Of a DNA stretch of 64,000 bases, positions 36,044 to 44,587 are shown one piece after another. The stretch's first letter is position 1, and each line of letters begins with the position of its first letter. The notes under the pieces were generated by a model that saw only the letters and a list, made by a program, of their open reading frames with translations, was not told the origin of the DNA and did no database searches. The stretch is from Clostridium fessum (GTDB lineage: Bacteria; Bacillota; Clostridia; Lachnospirales; Lachnospiraceae), in assembly GCF_003024715.1 (NCBI RefSeq), contig NZ_PYLO01000001.1, positions 744,001 through 808,000 of the forward strand, read 5' to 3'. Both the position numbers and the translations under genes were made by a program.

Positions 36044-36982
36044 CTACTCTGCCTTTTGAACATCCGTGCCAACTTCCGTCAGACCCTTTACCAGACCGGC
36101 AATGCCCTGGATCTCGGACGGGATGATGATCTTCGTCGCCTTGCCGTCCGCTGCTTTGGCAAATGCCTCCAGGCTCTTGAGCTGTAGCACTGCATTGTCC
36201 GCGCCTGCTTCCTTGATGAAGCGAAGTCCGTCTGCTTCCGCTTTCTGGACTTTGAGGATCGCTTCCGCCTCACCTTCTGCCTCGCGGATCATCTTTTCCT
36301 TCTGTGCTTCTGCACGCAGGATCGCCGCTTCCTTCTCTGCTTCTGCTTCCAGAATCGCGGACTCTTTCTTACCTTCGGCTACCAGGATCGTCGATTTCTT
36401 CTCGCCTTCGGCACGGAGAATGGACTCACGGCGCTCACGCTCTGCCTTCATCTGTTTCTCCATCGCATCCTGAATAGCTGCCGGAGGAATGATATTTTTC
36501 AACTCAACACGGTTTACCTTGATTCCCCACGGGTCTGTCGCCACATCGAGTGCAGCGCGCATCTTCGTGTTGATCGTCTCACGGGAGGTTAAGGTCTGGT
36601 CAAGTTCGAGATCACCGATGATATTTCGAAGGGTGGTCGCCGTCAGGTTCTCGATCGCCATGATCGGGTTCTCAACACCATACGCAAACAGCTTCGGATC
36701 CGTGATCTGGAAAAATACAACCGTATCAATCTTCATCGTAACGTTATCTTTCGTGATAACCGGCTGCGGTGCAAAATCTACAACCTGCTCTTTTAAAATG
36801 ACTCTTTTTGCCACGCGGTCAATGAACGGCACCTTGAAATGCACGCCAACCGACCATGTCTCCAGATAAGCACCCAGACGCTCTACGACTAATGCCTGTG
36901 CCTGCGGCACAATCCGGATACAGGATGACAAAATCAGAAGTACCACAATTGCAATGACAAGAAAACTGATAACTGCTCCCAT
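36044..36982 (-). CDS. SPFH/Band 7 membrane protein (stomatin/QmcA-like)
   Basis: 312 residues. One N-terminal membrane helix (ISFLVIAIVVLLILSSC) precedes the Band 7 domain (QALVVERLGAYLETWSVGVHF, PQPVITKDNVTMKIDTVVFF, ELDQTLTSRETINTKMR). A long helical region of repeated EGEKKSTILVAEGKKESAIL-like units rich in Ala, Glu and Lys comes next, then a C-terminal KIIIPSEIQGIAGLVKGL. Such proteins form large ring scaffolds in membrane microdomains and are paired with NfeD proteins. The NfeD gene lies just upstream, separated by five bases, which is the usual operon. Confidence 0.93.
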   Translation of the reverse strand: MGAVISFLVIAIVVLLILSSCIRIVPQAQALVVERLGAYLETWSVGVHFKVPFIDRVAKRVILKEQVVDFAPQPVITKDNVTMKIDTVVFFQITDPKLFAYGVENPIMAIENLTATTLRNIIGDLELDQTLTSRETINTKMRAALDVATDPWGIKVNRVELKNIIPPAAIQDAMEKQMKAERERRESILRAEGEKKSTILVAEGKKESAILEAEAEKEAAILRAEAQKEKMIREAEGEAEAILKVQKAEADGLRFIKEAGADNAVLQLKSLEAFAKAADGKATKIIIPSEIQGIAGLVKGLTEVGTDVQKAE

Positions 36983-36987
36983 ATTTC

Positions 36988-37425
36988 CTACTCCTCCTTA
37001 CATTTGCTGACAATCAGCTTGACGCCGCTGACCGCCTGAATCTGTACCATCGTATCCTTCGGAATCCGGCTTCCATCCGCCGAGCGTGCCGTCCATTCCT
37101 GACCGGACACCATCGCCGTCCCTCTCGCCTCGTCGTTATCAATCTCTGCGGTTACCCGCGCTTTTTTACCCACCAGCGCGTCCACATTGGTCCGCACCGT
37201 CTTCTGATTGATATACCGGAGTGCCAATGGTCTTGTTGAATACAAAAGAAGGAATGAAACAACGACAAACACTGCCATCTGGATGTAAAGATTCACTCCC
37301 GCGATCGACAGGACACACGCAATCAGAGCGCCTCCAGCAAACCAGATCGAAGTCAGCGCCATCGACGCTGCTTCCAGCCCGATACACACTACAAACACCG
37401 CCAGCCAGACACACCATACTGACAT
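36988..37425 (-). CDS. NfeD family membrane protein
   Basis: 145 residues from the ATG at 37425, which has AGGAGGGG seven bases upstream. Three or four hydrophobic segments in the first 75 residues are followed by an OB-fold domain (GKKARVTAEIDNDEARGTAM and VQIQAVSGVKLIVSK), the standard short NfeD layout. It partners the downstream SPFH protein in membrane organisation. The short NfeD type lacks the protease domain found in longer homologues. Confidence 0.92.
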   Translation of the reverse strand: MSVWCVWLAVFVVCIGLEAASMALTSIWFAGGALIACVLSIAGVNLYIQMAVFVVVSFLLLYSTRPLALRYINQKTVRTNVDALVGKKARVTAEIDNDEARGTAMVSGQEWTARSADGSRIPKDTMVQIQAVSGVKLIVSKCKEE

Positions 37426-37644
37426 GTCATCCCCTCCTTCCATATAGGTCTTTTGACCCTGATATCTTAAAACTAGTATACGATATTTTCTGACATTTAT
37501 CAACCAATCAGCTCTGTTTTTGAACTTACGGTTTTATTACAAACTTCTTAATGGAACATATCGATCTGCAGTTCAATTTATTTCTTCACTGCTCTCTATT
37601 TGCACAAACTATCCGGCTTAAAACATTGTTTCAAAAAATGCAAT

Positions 37645-38439
37645 TTACTGCCGTCTCTGCCGTGCCGTCTCAAACAGCAGCACCGAAGCCGCCACCGCTG
37701 CATTGAGGGATTCAACCTTTCCAGCCATCGGAATCCTCACCCACGCGTCAGCAAGCGCCGCCGTCTCCTCGGTCAGACCATTTGCCTCATTTCCGATCAG
37801 GAAGCCGGACGGACCTGTATAATTTTCTTCTTCGTAGTTATGTTTCCCCTTTAAATGTGCCGCATAGAGGCGGATTCCCTGCTTTTTTACTTCCCCGATC
37901 GTCTGATGCAGGTCGTCCGTGTAGATAAACGGCACCCGGTAGATCGAGCCCATCGTGGAACGGATGACCTTCGGGCTGTAAATATCAGCTGAACCACGGT
38001 CAAGAATGATGCCTGTCACACCCGCCCCCTCTCCGGCACGCAGGATTGTTCCCAGATTACCCGGATCCTGCAGCGTCTCCAGAATCACAAGCTCCGGTGC
38101 CTTTCCGTCCGGGCTATTTTTCAGCACATCTGAGAGCTGATAGGAAAACTGTTCCGCTATCGCCAGGATACCCTGCGGTGTCTGGGTGTCCGACATATGG
38201 CGCATGACCTCATCCGTCACCGTCTCATACCGGCAGCCAGCCAGCAGTTTTTCTGCTCTTTCCCCCTGCTGGCGCAGAAAATTTTCCGACACATAGACTT
38301 CGCGGCGTCTCTCCACCGGCAGTTCCCCGAACATCTTCGGACCTTCCACCAAAAAGACGCCCTGTTCCCGTCTTGCTTTTGCTTTCTTTGCAAGCGCCGT
38401 CACCGCTCTGACACGGGCGTTGCCCGTGCTCGCGATCAC
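37645..38439 (-). CDS. TrmH/SpoU-family RNA 2'-O-methyltransferase
   Basis: 264 residues from a GTG at 38439. This start has AGGAGG six bases upstream and overlaps the nadE stop as GTGA. An N-terminal substrate-binding domain (GVFLVEGPKMFGEL) is followed by the SPOUT knot with ILETLQDPGNLGTILRAGEG (motif 1), GSADIYSPKVIRSTMGSIYR, FLIGNEANGLTEE (motif 2) and IPMAGKVESLNAAVAASVLL (motif 3). It transfers methyl from S-adenosylmethionine to a ribose in rRNA or tRNA. The exact target nucleotide is not evident. Confidence 0.92.
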   Translation of the reverse strand: MIASTGNARVRAVTALAKKAKARREQGVFLVEGPKMFGELPVERRREVYVSENFLRQQGERAEKLLAGCRYETVTDEVMRHMSDTQTPQGILAIAEQFSYQLSDVLKNSPDGKAPELVILETLQDPGNLGTILRAGEGAGVTGIILDRGSADIYSPKVIRSTMGSIYRVPFIYTDDLHQTIGEVKKQGIRLYAAHLKGKHNYEEENYTGPSGFLIGNEANGLTEETAALADAWVRIPMAGKVESLNAAVAASVLLFETARQRRQ

Positions 38440-40406
38440 AGGCTGCCTCCTGCCGCGTTCGTCTCCGGCACTCCGTAAACGCAATCCTCATCCAGTGTTT
38501 CCAGCTCCTCCAGCCACAGGCGGCTGCACGCATCGCTCGGCATACGCAGGTCGCCGCGCGGTGATACTGCAGCAGAACCTACCTTCGGACCATCCGGCAG
38601 GCAGGAACGCTTAAACTGCTGGTTGAAGAAACGGCGGTAGAACACCTTCAGCCATTTAAGGATCGTTTCCTTATCATAAGCACCGTCAAATGCCTGACGC
38701 GCCAGGCGGTAAATCTTGCCCGGACGGTAGCCGAATCTTAATATATAGTAGAGATAGAAATCATGCAACTCATAAGGACCAACCAAATCCTCCGTTTTCT
38801 GTGCGATCTTTCCATCCTCCTCCGGCGGCAGAAGCTCCGGGCTGACCGGCGTATCCAGTACATCCAGCAGAATATCAGAAAGCTCTTTCTCGCCACAGGT
38901 ATCTGCATAATAGCGCACCAGATGGCGCACCAGCATCTTCGGAACCGAGCAGTTGACACCGTACATCGACATATGATCGCCGTTGTAGGTCGCCCAGCCA
39001 AGCGCCAGCTCCGACATATCGCCGGTACCGATGACAAGACCGCCGATCTTATTGGCAAGGTTCATCAGAACCAGCGTCCTCTGGCGTGCCTGTGAATTTT
39101 CATACGTTACATCATGAACCGACGGATCCTGCTCAATGTCGCGGAAATGGATAGTAACTGCCTCTCGGATATCGACTTCTTTCAAGGTTGCACCCAGCTT
39201 TTTCGTGAGCTGGCAGGCATTCTGGTACGTCCGGTCAGTCGTACCAAAGCACGGCATCGTCACAGACAGAATATTTTCACGCGGAATCCCCAGCAAATCA
39301 AAGGCGCGCACGGTTACTAAAAGTGCCAGCGTTGAATCCAGACCGCCTGAAATACCAACGACAGCATGGCGGCATCCGGTATGTTTGAGACGTTTTTTCA
39401 ATCCCATCGCCTGAATCGAAAGGATCTCCTCGCAGCGGCGGTTCCGGCTGCCCGCATCGTGTGGGACAAACGGGGTCGGATCGATCGCGCGCTCCAGCGC
39501 AAGCGGTTTCCGATCCAGCGTAAAGCTTACAAACCGGTAATCCTCACGGCCTTCCGTCTGATAGGTCGTCATCCGGCGGCGCTCACATTCCAGACGTTCC
39601 AAATCGATATCTGCGTAGATCGTCTGATTCTCAAATCGCGCTGACTCCGACAGGATATTGCCATTCTCAGCGATAATATTCTGGCCGCCAAAAACGAGAT
39701 CCTGGGAAGACTCTCCCTCGCCCGCATTGGCGTAAATATACGCACAGAGAAGTCGCGCCGACTGACCGCTGATCAGACTTCTGCGGTACTCGCTCTTGCC
39801 TGTCACCTCATCGCTGGCAGAACAATTGACGATCACCGTTGCCCCCGCCGACGCGTGTGCAATACTCGGTGGATTTAAAACCCAGACGTCCTCGCAGATC
39901 TCCGCCCCCACGACGAGATTTTCCACATTGTCACAGGAAAATAAAAGCTTCATTCCCATTGGCACCTGATAACCGTCCCAGGAAACCTCGATTGTCTTTT
40001 CCCAGCCCGGGTTGAAATAACGTCCCTCATAAAATTCAGAATAGTTTGGAATCCATCTCTTCGGAACCAGACCGAGCAGCTTTCCATCCTGGATCGCCGC
40101 TGCCACATTGTACAATTTATTGTTGTATTCCCACGGAAGTCCTACAAATACAAGCATTGAATCGCCAGCTGTAAAGGCGATCAGCTTCCTAAGCTCTTCC
40201 TTTGCCTTCGCCAGCAGCGATTTCTGGATAAACAGCTCACCGCACGTATATCCCGTCAGCACCAGCTCTGGAAATACCATCATCGAAGCGCCCTTTTTGC
40301 GCCCCTCCTCTATCTGTTCACAAACCTGTTCCCGGTTGTACTCTACATCTGCCACCTTCACTTCCGGCGTTGACGCGGCAACCCGGATAAAGCCATCTCT
40401 TATCAT
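38436..40406 (-). CDS. nadE: Glutamine-dependent NAD+ synthetase
   Basis: 656 residues, the two-domain form. The N-terminal nitrilase-like glutaminase domain has the E-K-C triad: the Glu in MVFPELVLTGYTCGEL, the Lys in LVPKRWIPNYSEF and the Cys in VGAEICEDVWV. The C-terminal ATP-binding synthetase domain carries GISGGLDSTLALLV and the segment GTGDMSELALGWATYNGDH. It makes NAD from deamido-NAD using glutamine as the ammonia source in the cytoplasm. The stop overlaps the start of the RNA methyltransferase gene. A family B repeat lies 38 bp upstream of the start. Confidence 0.96.
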   Translation of the reverse strand: MIRDGFIRVAASTPEVKVADVEYNREQVCEQIEEGRKKGASMMVFPELVLTGYTCGELFIQKSLLAKAKEELRKLIAFTAGDSMLVFVGLPWEYNNKLYNVAAAIQDGKLLGLVPKRWIPNYSEFYEGRYFNPGWEKTIEVSWDGYQVPMGMKLLFSCDNVENLVVGAEICEDVWVLNPPSIAHASAGATVIVNCSASDEVTGKSEYRRSLISGQSARLLCAYIYANAGEGESSQDLVFGGQNIIAENGNILSESARFENQTIYADIDLERLECERRRMTTYQTEGREDYRFVSFTLDRKPLALERAIDPTPFVPHDAGSRNRRCEEILSIQAMGLKKRLKHTGCRHAVVGISGGLDSTLALLVTVRAFDLLGIPRENILSVTMPCFGTTDRTYQNACQLTKKLGATLKEVDIREAVTIHFRDIEQDPSVHDVTYENSQARQRTLVLMNLANKIGGLVIGTGDMSELALGWATYNGDHMSMYGVNCSVPKMLVRHLVRYYADTCGEKELSDILLDVLDTPVSPELLPPEEDGKIAQKTEDLVGPYELHDFYLYYILRFGYRPGKIYRLARQAFDGAYDKETILKWLKVFYRRFFNQQFKRSCLPDGPKVGSAAVSPRGDLRMPSDACSRLWLEELETLDEDCVYGVPETNAAGGSL

Positions 40407-40444
40407 ATGGTTTGTCTCCCTTATAAATAATTTTTAAAAACATA

Positions 40445-40577
40445 GCAACTGTTCAATAGGTCTGCGCATTTACTGCGCTGACCGTACGAAAACATGGACC
40501 AGCAGGCAAAAATCCCATTGCCGTAGGCAATTTTAAATGGATTTTTGCGCGTGACTGTGAAGGTACTGAACAGTTAC
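40445..40577 (-). mobile_element. Family B miniature repeat, second copy, 133 bp
   Basis: Reverse-complement match to the 809-941 element along its whole length, with ends GCAACTGTTCAATA and TACTGAACAGTTAC. The left end has two changes and the 8-base flanks (AAAACATA, GAATTTAT) do not match, so this copy is older or its flank was rearranged. It sits between nadE and a decayed gene. Confidence 0.85.
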
Positions 40578-40625
40578 GAATTTATTGTAGCTGTCACTAT
40601 ACAAAAAGTCAAACATATATAAAAA

Positions 40626-40659
40626 GAGAGCCGCTTTTCCCCCACAGAAAGCAGCTCTC
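40626..40659 (-). terminator. Intrinsic terminator after the decayed ligase fragment
   Basis: GAGAGC and GCTCTC with inner GCTTT/AAAGC form a stem; on the minus strand it is followed by TTTTTATA. The only minus-strand coding remnant upstream is the fragment at 40798-40917. Confidence 0.7.
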
Positions 40660-40797
40660 CGGTCACGTTCACAACCGTTACATTAAATAGTTTGATTGCT
40701 GTATGTAAATATACCACCCTTTTCCAATTTTGTCAACGTCACTTTTGTCATTTTGCACAATAAATCATTTTCTTTTTTCGACAAGAAAAAGCAATTT

Positions 40798-40917
40798 TCA
40801 CAGTTCTTTTTTACAAATCTTTCCGCTTTCAGTCTTTGAAAACTCCTTTAGCAAGGCAAATTCGCGCGGGATCTCATAATCTGCCAGTCTTTCCGCCAAA
40901 AATTCCCGAATTGCCAT
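40798..40917 (-). pseudogene. Remnant of an AMP-binding acyl-CoA synthetase C-terminus
   Basis: The minus-strand frame reads MAIREFLAERLADYEIPREF and then ALLKEFSKTESGKICKKEL before a TGA. This is the end of the AMP-binding C-terminal domain, with the catalytic lysine motif TESGKI intact. Upstream the frame soon hits stop codons and loses similarity, so only about 40 codons survive of a protein of roughly 500 residues. A terminator follows downstream, as expected for the 3' end of a once intact gene. The 800-bp gap from 40407 to 41210 otherwise holds a family B repeat and the promoter region of the next gene. Confidence 0.75.
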
Positions 40918-41210
40918 ATTGGTACAACCACATTTCCCGCTGTCACTTCCGACATTTTCTAGTATATCGGAATTTCAAAAGATTGCCAAACTTGTACCAC
41001 TGAGGGTTTACAAATTGTTTTTCTTTTTACTCAACTGCCAGAACGGATATTTCACGATACCGGGTGTGTTATTGTTTTGTCTTTTTAAACGGTTGCTTTT
41101 CACTTCCGATGAATTTATAATAACGCCATAGGTTACAGTCTGAAACCAATCCCCGACGCAATGCGGATCTGGGGCGGACATTATAAACCGACACAGGAGG
41201 ATACTGCCAA

Positions 41211-42320
41211 ATGATCACCATTCAAAATCCGCTGACCTTTACTTCCTCTTATCCGCCCAAACGGTTAGGAGCTATCTCCGATCTGCTCTTTTTCGATATC
41301 GAGACAACCGGCTTTTCCGGCGACTACGCCTCGGTCTATCTGATCGGCTGCGTCTGGCACGACGGAAACACCTGGATTCTGACCCAGTATTTTGCCGAGA
41401 CGAGGGATGCAGAGGAAGAGGTTCTCGACGCTTTTTTTGCACTTCTCCGGACAAAGCGCATCCTCGTCCATTTCAACGGCGACGGGTTTGACATTCCATT
41501 TCTGACGAAACGCTGTGTTTTTTATAAAAAGGACTGGAATTTTGAAGCGGTTGAAAGTTTTGATATTTATAAGAAAATACGCCCATTAAAAAAATTGCTG
41601 GGACTTGAAAATCTGAAACAGAAAAGCATCGAGCGGTTCCTCGGCATTGCCCGCGAAGATAAGTACAACGGCGGTCAGCTCATCGAGGTTTACGGTGAAT
41701 ATTTACAGACGCACTCTGAATTGCTGAAACACCTTCTGATTCTCCATAACGAGGATGACTTAAAGGGAATGCCGCAGATTCTGCCGATTCTCGCCTACCC
41801 GGACTTTCTGACCGGCGATTTTTCTTTCAAAGGTTCAGAAAGCCGTGATATCCCATATGCGGACGGAAACTCAGAAAAGCACCTGCTGCTTCACTATGAA
41901 AGTCCCGTCTCTCTGACAAGCGGATTCCAGTTTTCCATCGGTGATCTGGAGCTGTCGGCGGAAGGAAACCGCCTGACGCTCGACCTTCCATTATATTCCG
42001 GGGAACTGAAACGATTTTACAGCGATTATGAGAATTATTACTATATGATCTACGAGGACTGCGCCATCCACAAAAGTGTCGGTCAGTATGTGGATCGCTC
42101 CGCCCGCAAGAAGGCAACCGCCAAAACGTGCTACACCCGCGCAGCCGGGCTGTTTGTGCCGCAGCCGCTTCTTGCAGATGGCACTCCGATGTGGCATGAA
42201 TGCCTGAAAGCAGACTATAAGAGTAAGCAGCTGTTTGTGCCGTATTCAGAACAGCTTTTCACAGATCCAGAGACGGCAGTGCTGTACTTACATAATTATC
42301 TGAGAGAATTGTCCTTATAA
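41211..42320 (+). CDS. YprB-type ribonuclease H-like exonuclease domain protein
   Basis: 369 residues. The first 190 residues form a DnaQ-like RNase H fold: LLFFDIETTGFSGDYASVYL gives the DxE motif, LVHFNGDGFDIPFL the second acidic motif, and HNEDDLKGMPQIL the last. The remaining 180 residues form a poorly conserved beta-rich domain with FYSDYENYYYMIYEDCAIHK. AGGAGG precedes the ATG. The family (YprB) is thought to act as a nuclease on DNA or RNA, but its role is not well defined. It converges with the next gene. Confidence 0.85.
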   Translation: MITIQNPLTFTSSYPPKRLGAISDLLFFDIETTGFSGDYASVYLIGCVWHDGNTWILTQYFAETRDAEEEVLDAFFALLRTKRILVHFNGDGFDIPFLTKRCVFYKKDWNFEAVESFDIYKKIRPLKKLLGLENLKQKSIERFLGIAREDKYNGGQLIEVYGEYLQTHSELLKHLLILHNEDDLKGMPQILPILAYPDFLTGDFSFKGSESRDIPYADGNSEKHLLLHYESPVSLTSGFQFSIGDLELSAEGNRLTLDLPLYSGELKRFYSDYENYYYMIYEDCAIHKSVGQYVDRSARKKATAKTCYTRAAGLFVPQPLLADGTPMWHECLKADYKSKQLFVPYSEQLFTDPETAVLYLHNYLRELSL

Positions 42321-42321
42321 A

Positions 42322-42942
42322 TTACAGCACCCGTCCGCGCTCTCTTATCTCCCGGATCACGTGTCCCATCCGTTTTCTCCGGACTGCCTGTTCTTTCGCC
42401 CTCTCCCGCGCAAGCAGCGCCCGGATGAACGCAAAGGTTCTCTCCTCGCCCTGCTCTTTCAGCATCGTGAGGAGATATTCCAGCTGGTACTTCGTCCTCG
42501 GGTGCATCACGACAAAATCTCTGCCTCTTTCAAAGTATTCCCACGCACACGCATCCGTGTAATCTTTTCCCTTATAAACCTTCGACGCGGCAATCCGGTC
42601 CATTACCATCTCGATCAGATAGCGAAGGGGCATTTTATTGCCGACAAGCCCCCAGGACTTGTCCGGTGCAAAATCGATCCAGTATTCGAAATGATGTTTG
42701 TTGCGTCCCTTGTGGTGCAGCCATGCCGCCGAATAGCCCTTTTCTTCTTTTTCCGCCGCATTTGGGCTGCGGTTTCCCTGATAATATTTAACGCCGGTCG
42801 CAAATTCCTCCCAGGAATACTTGGAGAGGTCGTGCAGAAGTCCCTGGCGGTACAGCCCTACCGCAAAGCAGTTTTTCATGACCTCGCATTTATGTTTCGT
42901 GATCGTCAAAAAATGATGATACGCATTGTAAATATAATTCAT
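42322..42942 (-). CDS. DUF5662 family protein (HD-like)
   Basis: 206 residues. It begins with a segment containing ITKHKCEVMKNCFAVGLYRQ and LLHDLSKYSWEEF (H37, D38), followed by LHHKGRNKHHFEYWIDF (H76-H77 and H83-H84). That spacing of histidine and aspartate residues recalls HD-domain metal-dependent phosphohydrolases. The C-terminal 50 residues are very basic. This matches DUF5662, common in Clostridia and some phages, of unknown role. The stop is one base from the stop of the convergent YprB-like gene. Confidence 0.82.
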   Translation of the reverse strand: MNYIYNAYHHFLTITKHKCEVMKNCFAVGLYRQGLLHDLSKYSWEEFATGVKYYQGNRSPNAAEKEEKGYSAAWLHHKGRNKHHFEYWIDFAPDKSWGLVGNKMPLRYLIEMVMDRIAASKVYKGKDYTDACAWEYFERGRDFVVMHPRTKYQLEYLLTMLKEQGEERTFAFIRALLARERAKEQAVRRKRMGHVIREIRERGRVL

Positions 42943-43038
42943 TTTCCTACCTCTTTCCCCTTTTCTTTCCTCCTATTTTACCCCCCGTATTCTGGTTTGA
43001 CAACCCCACTTTCTTTCGCGGCTTTCTGGAAAATACCC

Positions 43039-43068
43039 GTTACTGGGTGCACATGTGTGTACAGTAAC
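43039..43068 (+). mobile_element. Family A 30-bp miniature with target duplication
   Basis: GTTACTG at 43039 and CAGTAAC ending at 43068 bound a 30-bp palindromic unit identical in length to the right end of the full element. Flanks AAATACCC (43031-43038) and AAATGCCC (43069-43076) agree at seven of eight bases. Confidence 0.7.
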
Positions 43069-43142
43069 AAATGCCCTTATTTTCCACAAAAATTTAACTA
43101 TTTTTAAATGTCTGAATTTCCAGAAATTTTATGCGAAAACGT

Positions 43143-43171
43143 TTGACATCAATATGAAACTATGCTATTCT
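43143..43171 (+). promoter_or_regulatory. Promoter of the cold-shock gene
   Basis: TTGACA at 43143-43148, a 17-base spacer and TATTCT at 43166-43171. The predicted start near 43178 gives a leader of about 55 bases before the ATG. Confidence 0.75.
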
Positions 43172-43232
43172 TGGAACAGGTCGTAAATCCATGCGGCCAT
43201 CACTATTTTTTATATTTTTTTGGAGGTATCAT

Positions 43233-43433
43233 ATGAACAGAGGTACTGTAAAGTGGTTCAACAACCAGAAAGGTTACGGATTTATCTGCGACGAGCAGGG
43301 CAACGATGTATTCGTTCACTACTCCGGACTGAACATGGAAGGCTTCAAGTCTCTTGAGGAAGGCGCTCAGGTAGAGTTCGAAGTTGTTAACGGTGCTAAG
43401 GGACCGCAGGCTACTAACGTAACCAAGCTTTAA
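43233..43433 (+). CDS. Cold-shock protein CspA family
   Basis: 66 residues from the ATG at 43233, with TGGAGG six bases upstream; a longer in-frame start is not supported. It is a single OB-fold domain with the RNA-binding motifs KGYGFI and VFVHY. It binds single-stranded RNA and DNA and acts as an RNA chaperone. Codon use is strongly biased, as expected for an abundant protein. A strong promoter precedes it and a tetraloop terminator follows, so it is a single-gene unit. Confidence 0.96.
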   Translation: MNRGTVKWFNNQKGYGFICDEQGNDVFVHYSGLNMEGFKSLEEGAQVEFEVVNGAKGPQATNVTKL

Positions 43434-43520
43434 TCATCAACTTTCCAGTGTACCTGTTTTCCAAATATGTTTGATATATATTTTGCGAATACGTTATATT
43501 GATCTAAGTAAAGTGATTAT

Positions 43521-43554
43521 AAAAAGGGATACTGCTTCGGCAGTATCCCTTTTT
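43521..43554 (+). terminator. Terminator of the cold-shock gene with TTCG tetraloop
   Basis: AAAAAGGGATACTGC and GCAGTATCCCTTTTT form a 15-bp perfect stem around TTCG, followed by T. Its T tail is also the left flank of a 30-bp miniature repeat. Confidence 0.95.
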
Positions 43555-43556
43555 TC

Positions 43557-43586
43557 GTCACTGCTCACACATGTGTGAACAGTGAC
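43557..43586 (+). mobile_element. Family A 30-bp miniature with perfect target duplication
   Basis: A 30-bp near-perfect palindrome starting GTCACTGCTCAC and ending GTGAACAGTGAC. It is flanked by exact copies of CTTTTTTC at 43549-43556 and 43587-43594. It therefore looks like an inserted unit made of just the two inverted ends and a 6-base centre, placed in the T tail of the cold-shock gene terminator. Confidence 0.75.
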
Positions 43587-43666
43587 CTTTTTTCTGTCCT
43601 GCCATGCGGAACATATCCAAATATCCTTTTTCCGCACAGCAGCCATATCTATTATCTCATTTCTTT

Positions 43667-44587
43667 TTACTTCTTAGCTTTCTCGTACAATTTTTTCAGC
43701 TCATCCACACTAAATTCATAGTACTTGTTGCAGAACTGGCAGTTGACTTCGATGCTCTTGCCCTCGTCGATCATCTCCTGCAGCTCCTTGCCGCCGATGC
43801 TGATCAGCGCCTTTTCTACACGGCTCTTGGTGCAGTTGCAGGTACACTGAATCGGCATCTTATCCAGAATCTCCAGACCAAATTGTCCTAAAATCAGCTC
43901 CAGAATGTCCTCCGGGGTCATTCCCTTATTTAACATCGTCGTCACCGGCTCCAGCTCACCGATCGTCTTTTCAAGTGCCGCGATCGTCGCCTCCTCTGCT
44001 CCCGGAAGAAGCTGGATGATAAATCCGCCTGCCTGGCGCACCGTATTTTCTTTATTCATCAGAACGCCCAGTGCCACGGAGGACGGAGTCTGCTCGGAGG
44101 TCGCATAGTAATAAGTCAGATCTTCCGCAATCTCACCCGTTACCAGGATCGTCTGTCCCACATACGGCTCTTTCAAACCGATATCCTGGATTACGCTCAA
44201 GACGCCGACTCCCAGCGCACCGCCCACATCCAGCTTGCCCTTCGCATTCGGCGGCAGCATTACCTCCGGGTGGAACGCGTAGCCCTTGACATTGCCGTTC
44301 TTATCAGCTGTCACCGTCAGACCGCCGATCGGACCATCGCCCTCGACCCGGATGGTTAAAAGATCACTGTCCGCTTTCATCATCGATCCCATCATGACCC
44401 CTGCCGTCATCAGGCGTCCCAGCGCTGCGGTCGCCACCGGGCTGGTATTGTGCGCCTGTCTGGCTTTCTCCACCAGATCACGGGAAGTCGCCGCAAATGC
44501 GCGGATCTGACCATTCGCCGCCGTCGCACGGAGCATATAATCTCCGGTCTGTCCCGTTATTTCACCTGCTTTTATCTTTTCCATCAT
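43667..44587 (-). CDS. hslO: Redox-regulated chaperone Hsp33
   Basis: 306 residues. The N-terminal Hsp33 domain shows RATAANGQIRAFAATSRDLV, HNTSPVATAALGR and the GDGPIGGLTVTAD segment. The C-terminal zinc centre has CTCNC and CQFC, the four cysteines that release zinc under oxidative stress to activate chaperone holding. The start lies immediately after the stop of the upstream methyltransferase gene (TAAATGATG), so the two are likely cotranscribed. Either of the two consecutive ATG codons could be used. Confidence 0.96.
   Translation of the reverse strand: MMEKIKAGEITGQTGDYMLRATAANGQIRAFAATSRDLVEKARQAHNTSPVATAALGRLMTAGVMMGSMMKADSDLLTIRVEGDGPIGGLTVTADKNGNVKGYAFHPEVMLPPNAKGKLDVGGALGVGVLSVIQDIGLKEPYVGQTILVTGEIAEDLTYYYATSEQTPSSVALGVLMNKENTVRQAGGFIIQLLPGAEEATIAALEKTIGELEPVTTMLNKGMTPEDILELILGQFGLEILDKMPIQCTCNCTKSRVEKALISIGGKELQEMIDEGKSIEVNCQFCNKYYEFSVDELKKLYEKAKK

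Noticed and set aside
43557-43586. Palindrome read as a second terminator of the cold-shock gene
   Set aside because: The flanking exact 8-bp repeats and similarity to family A ends explain it better as an inserted unit; the preceding tetraloop hairpin is the terminator.
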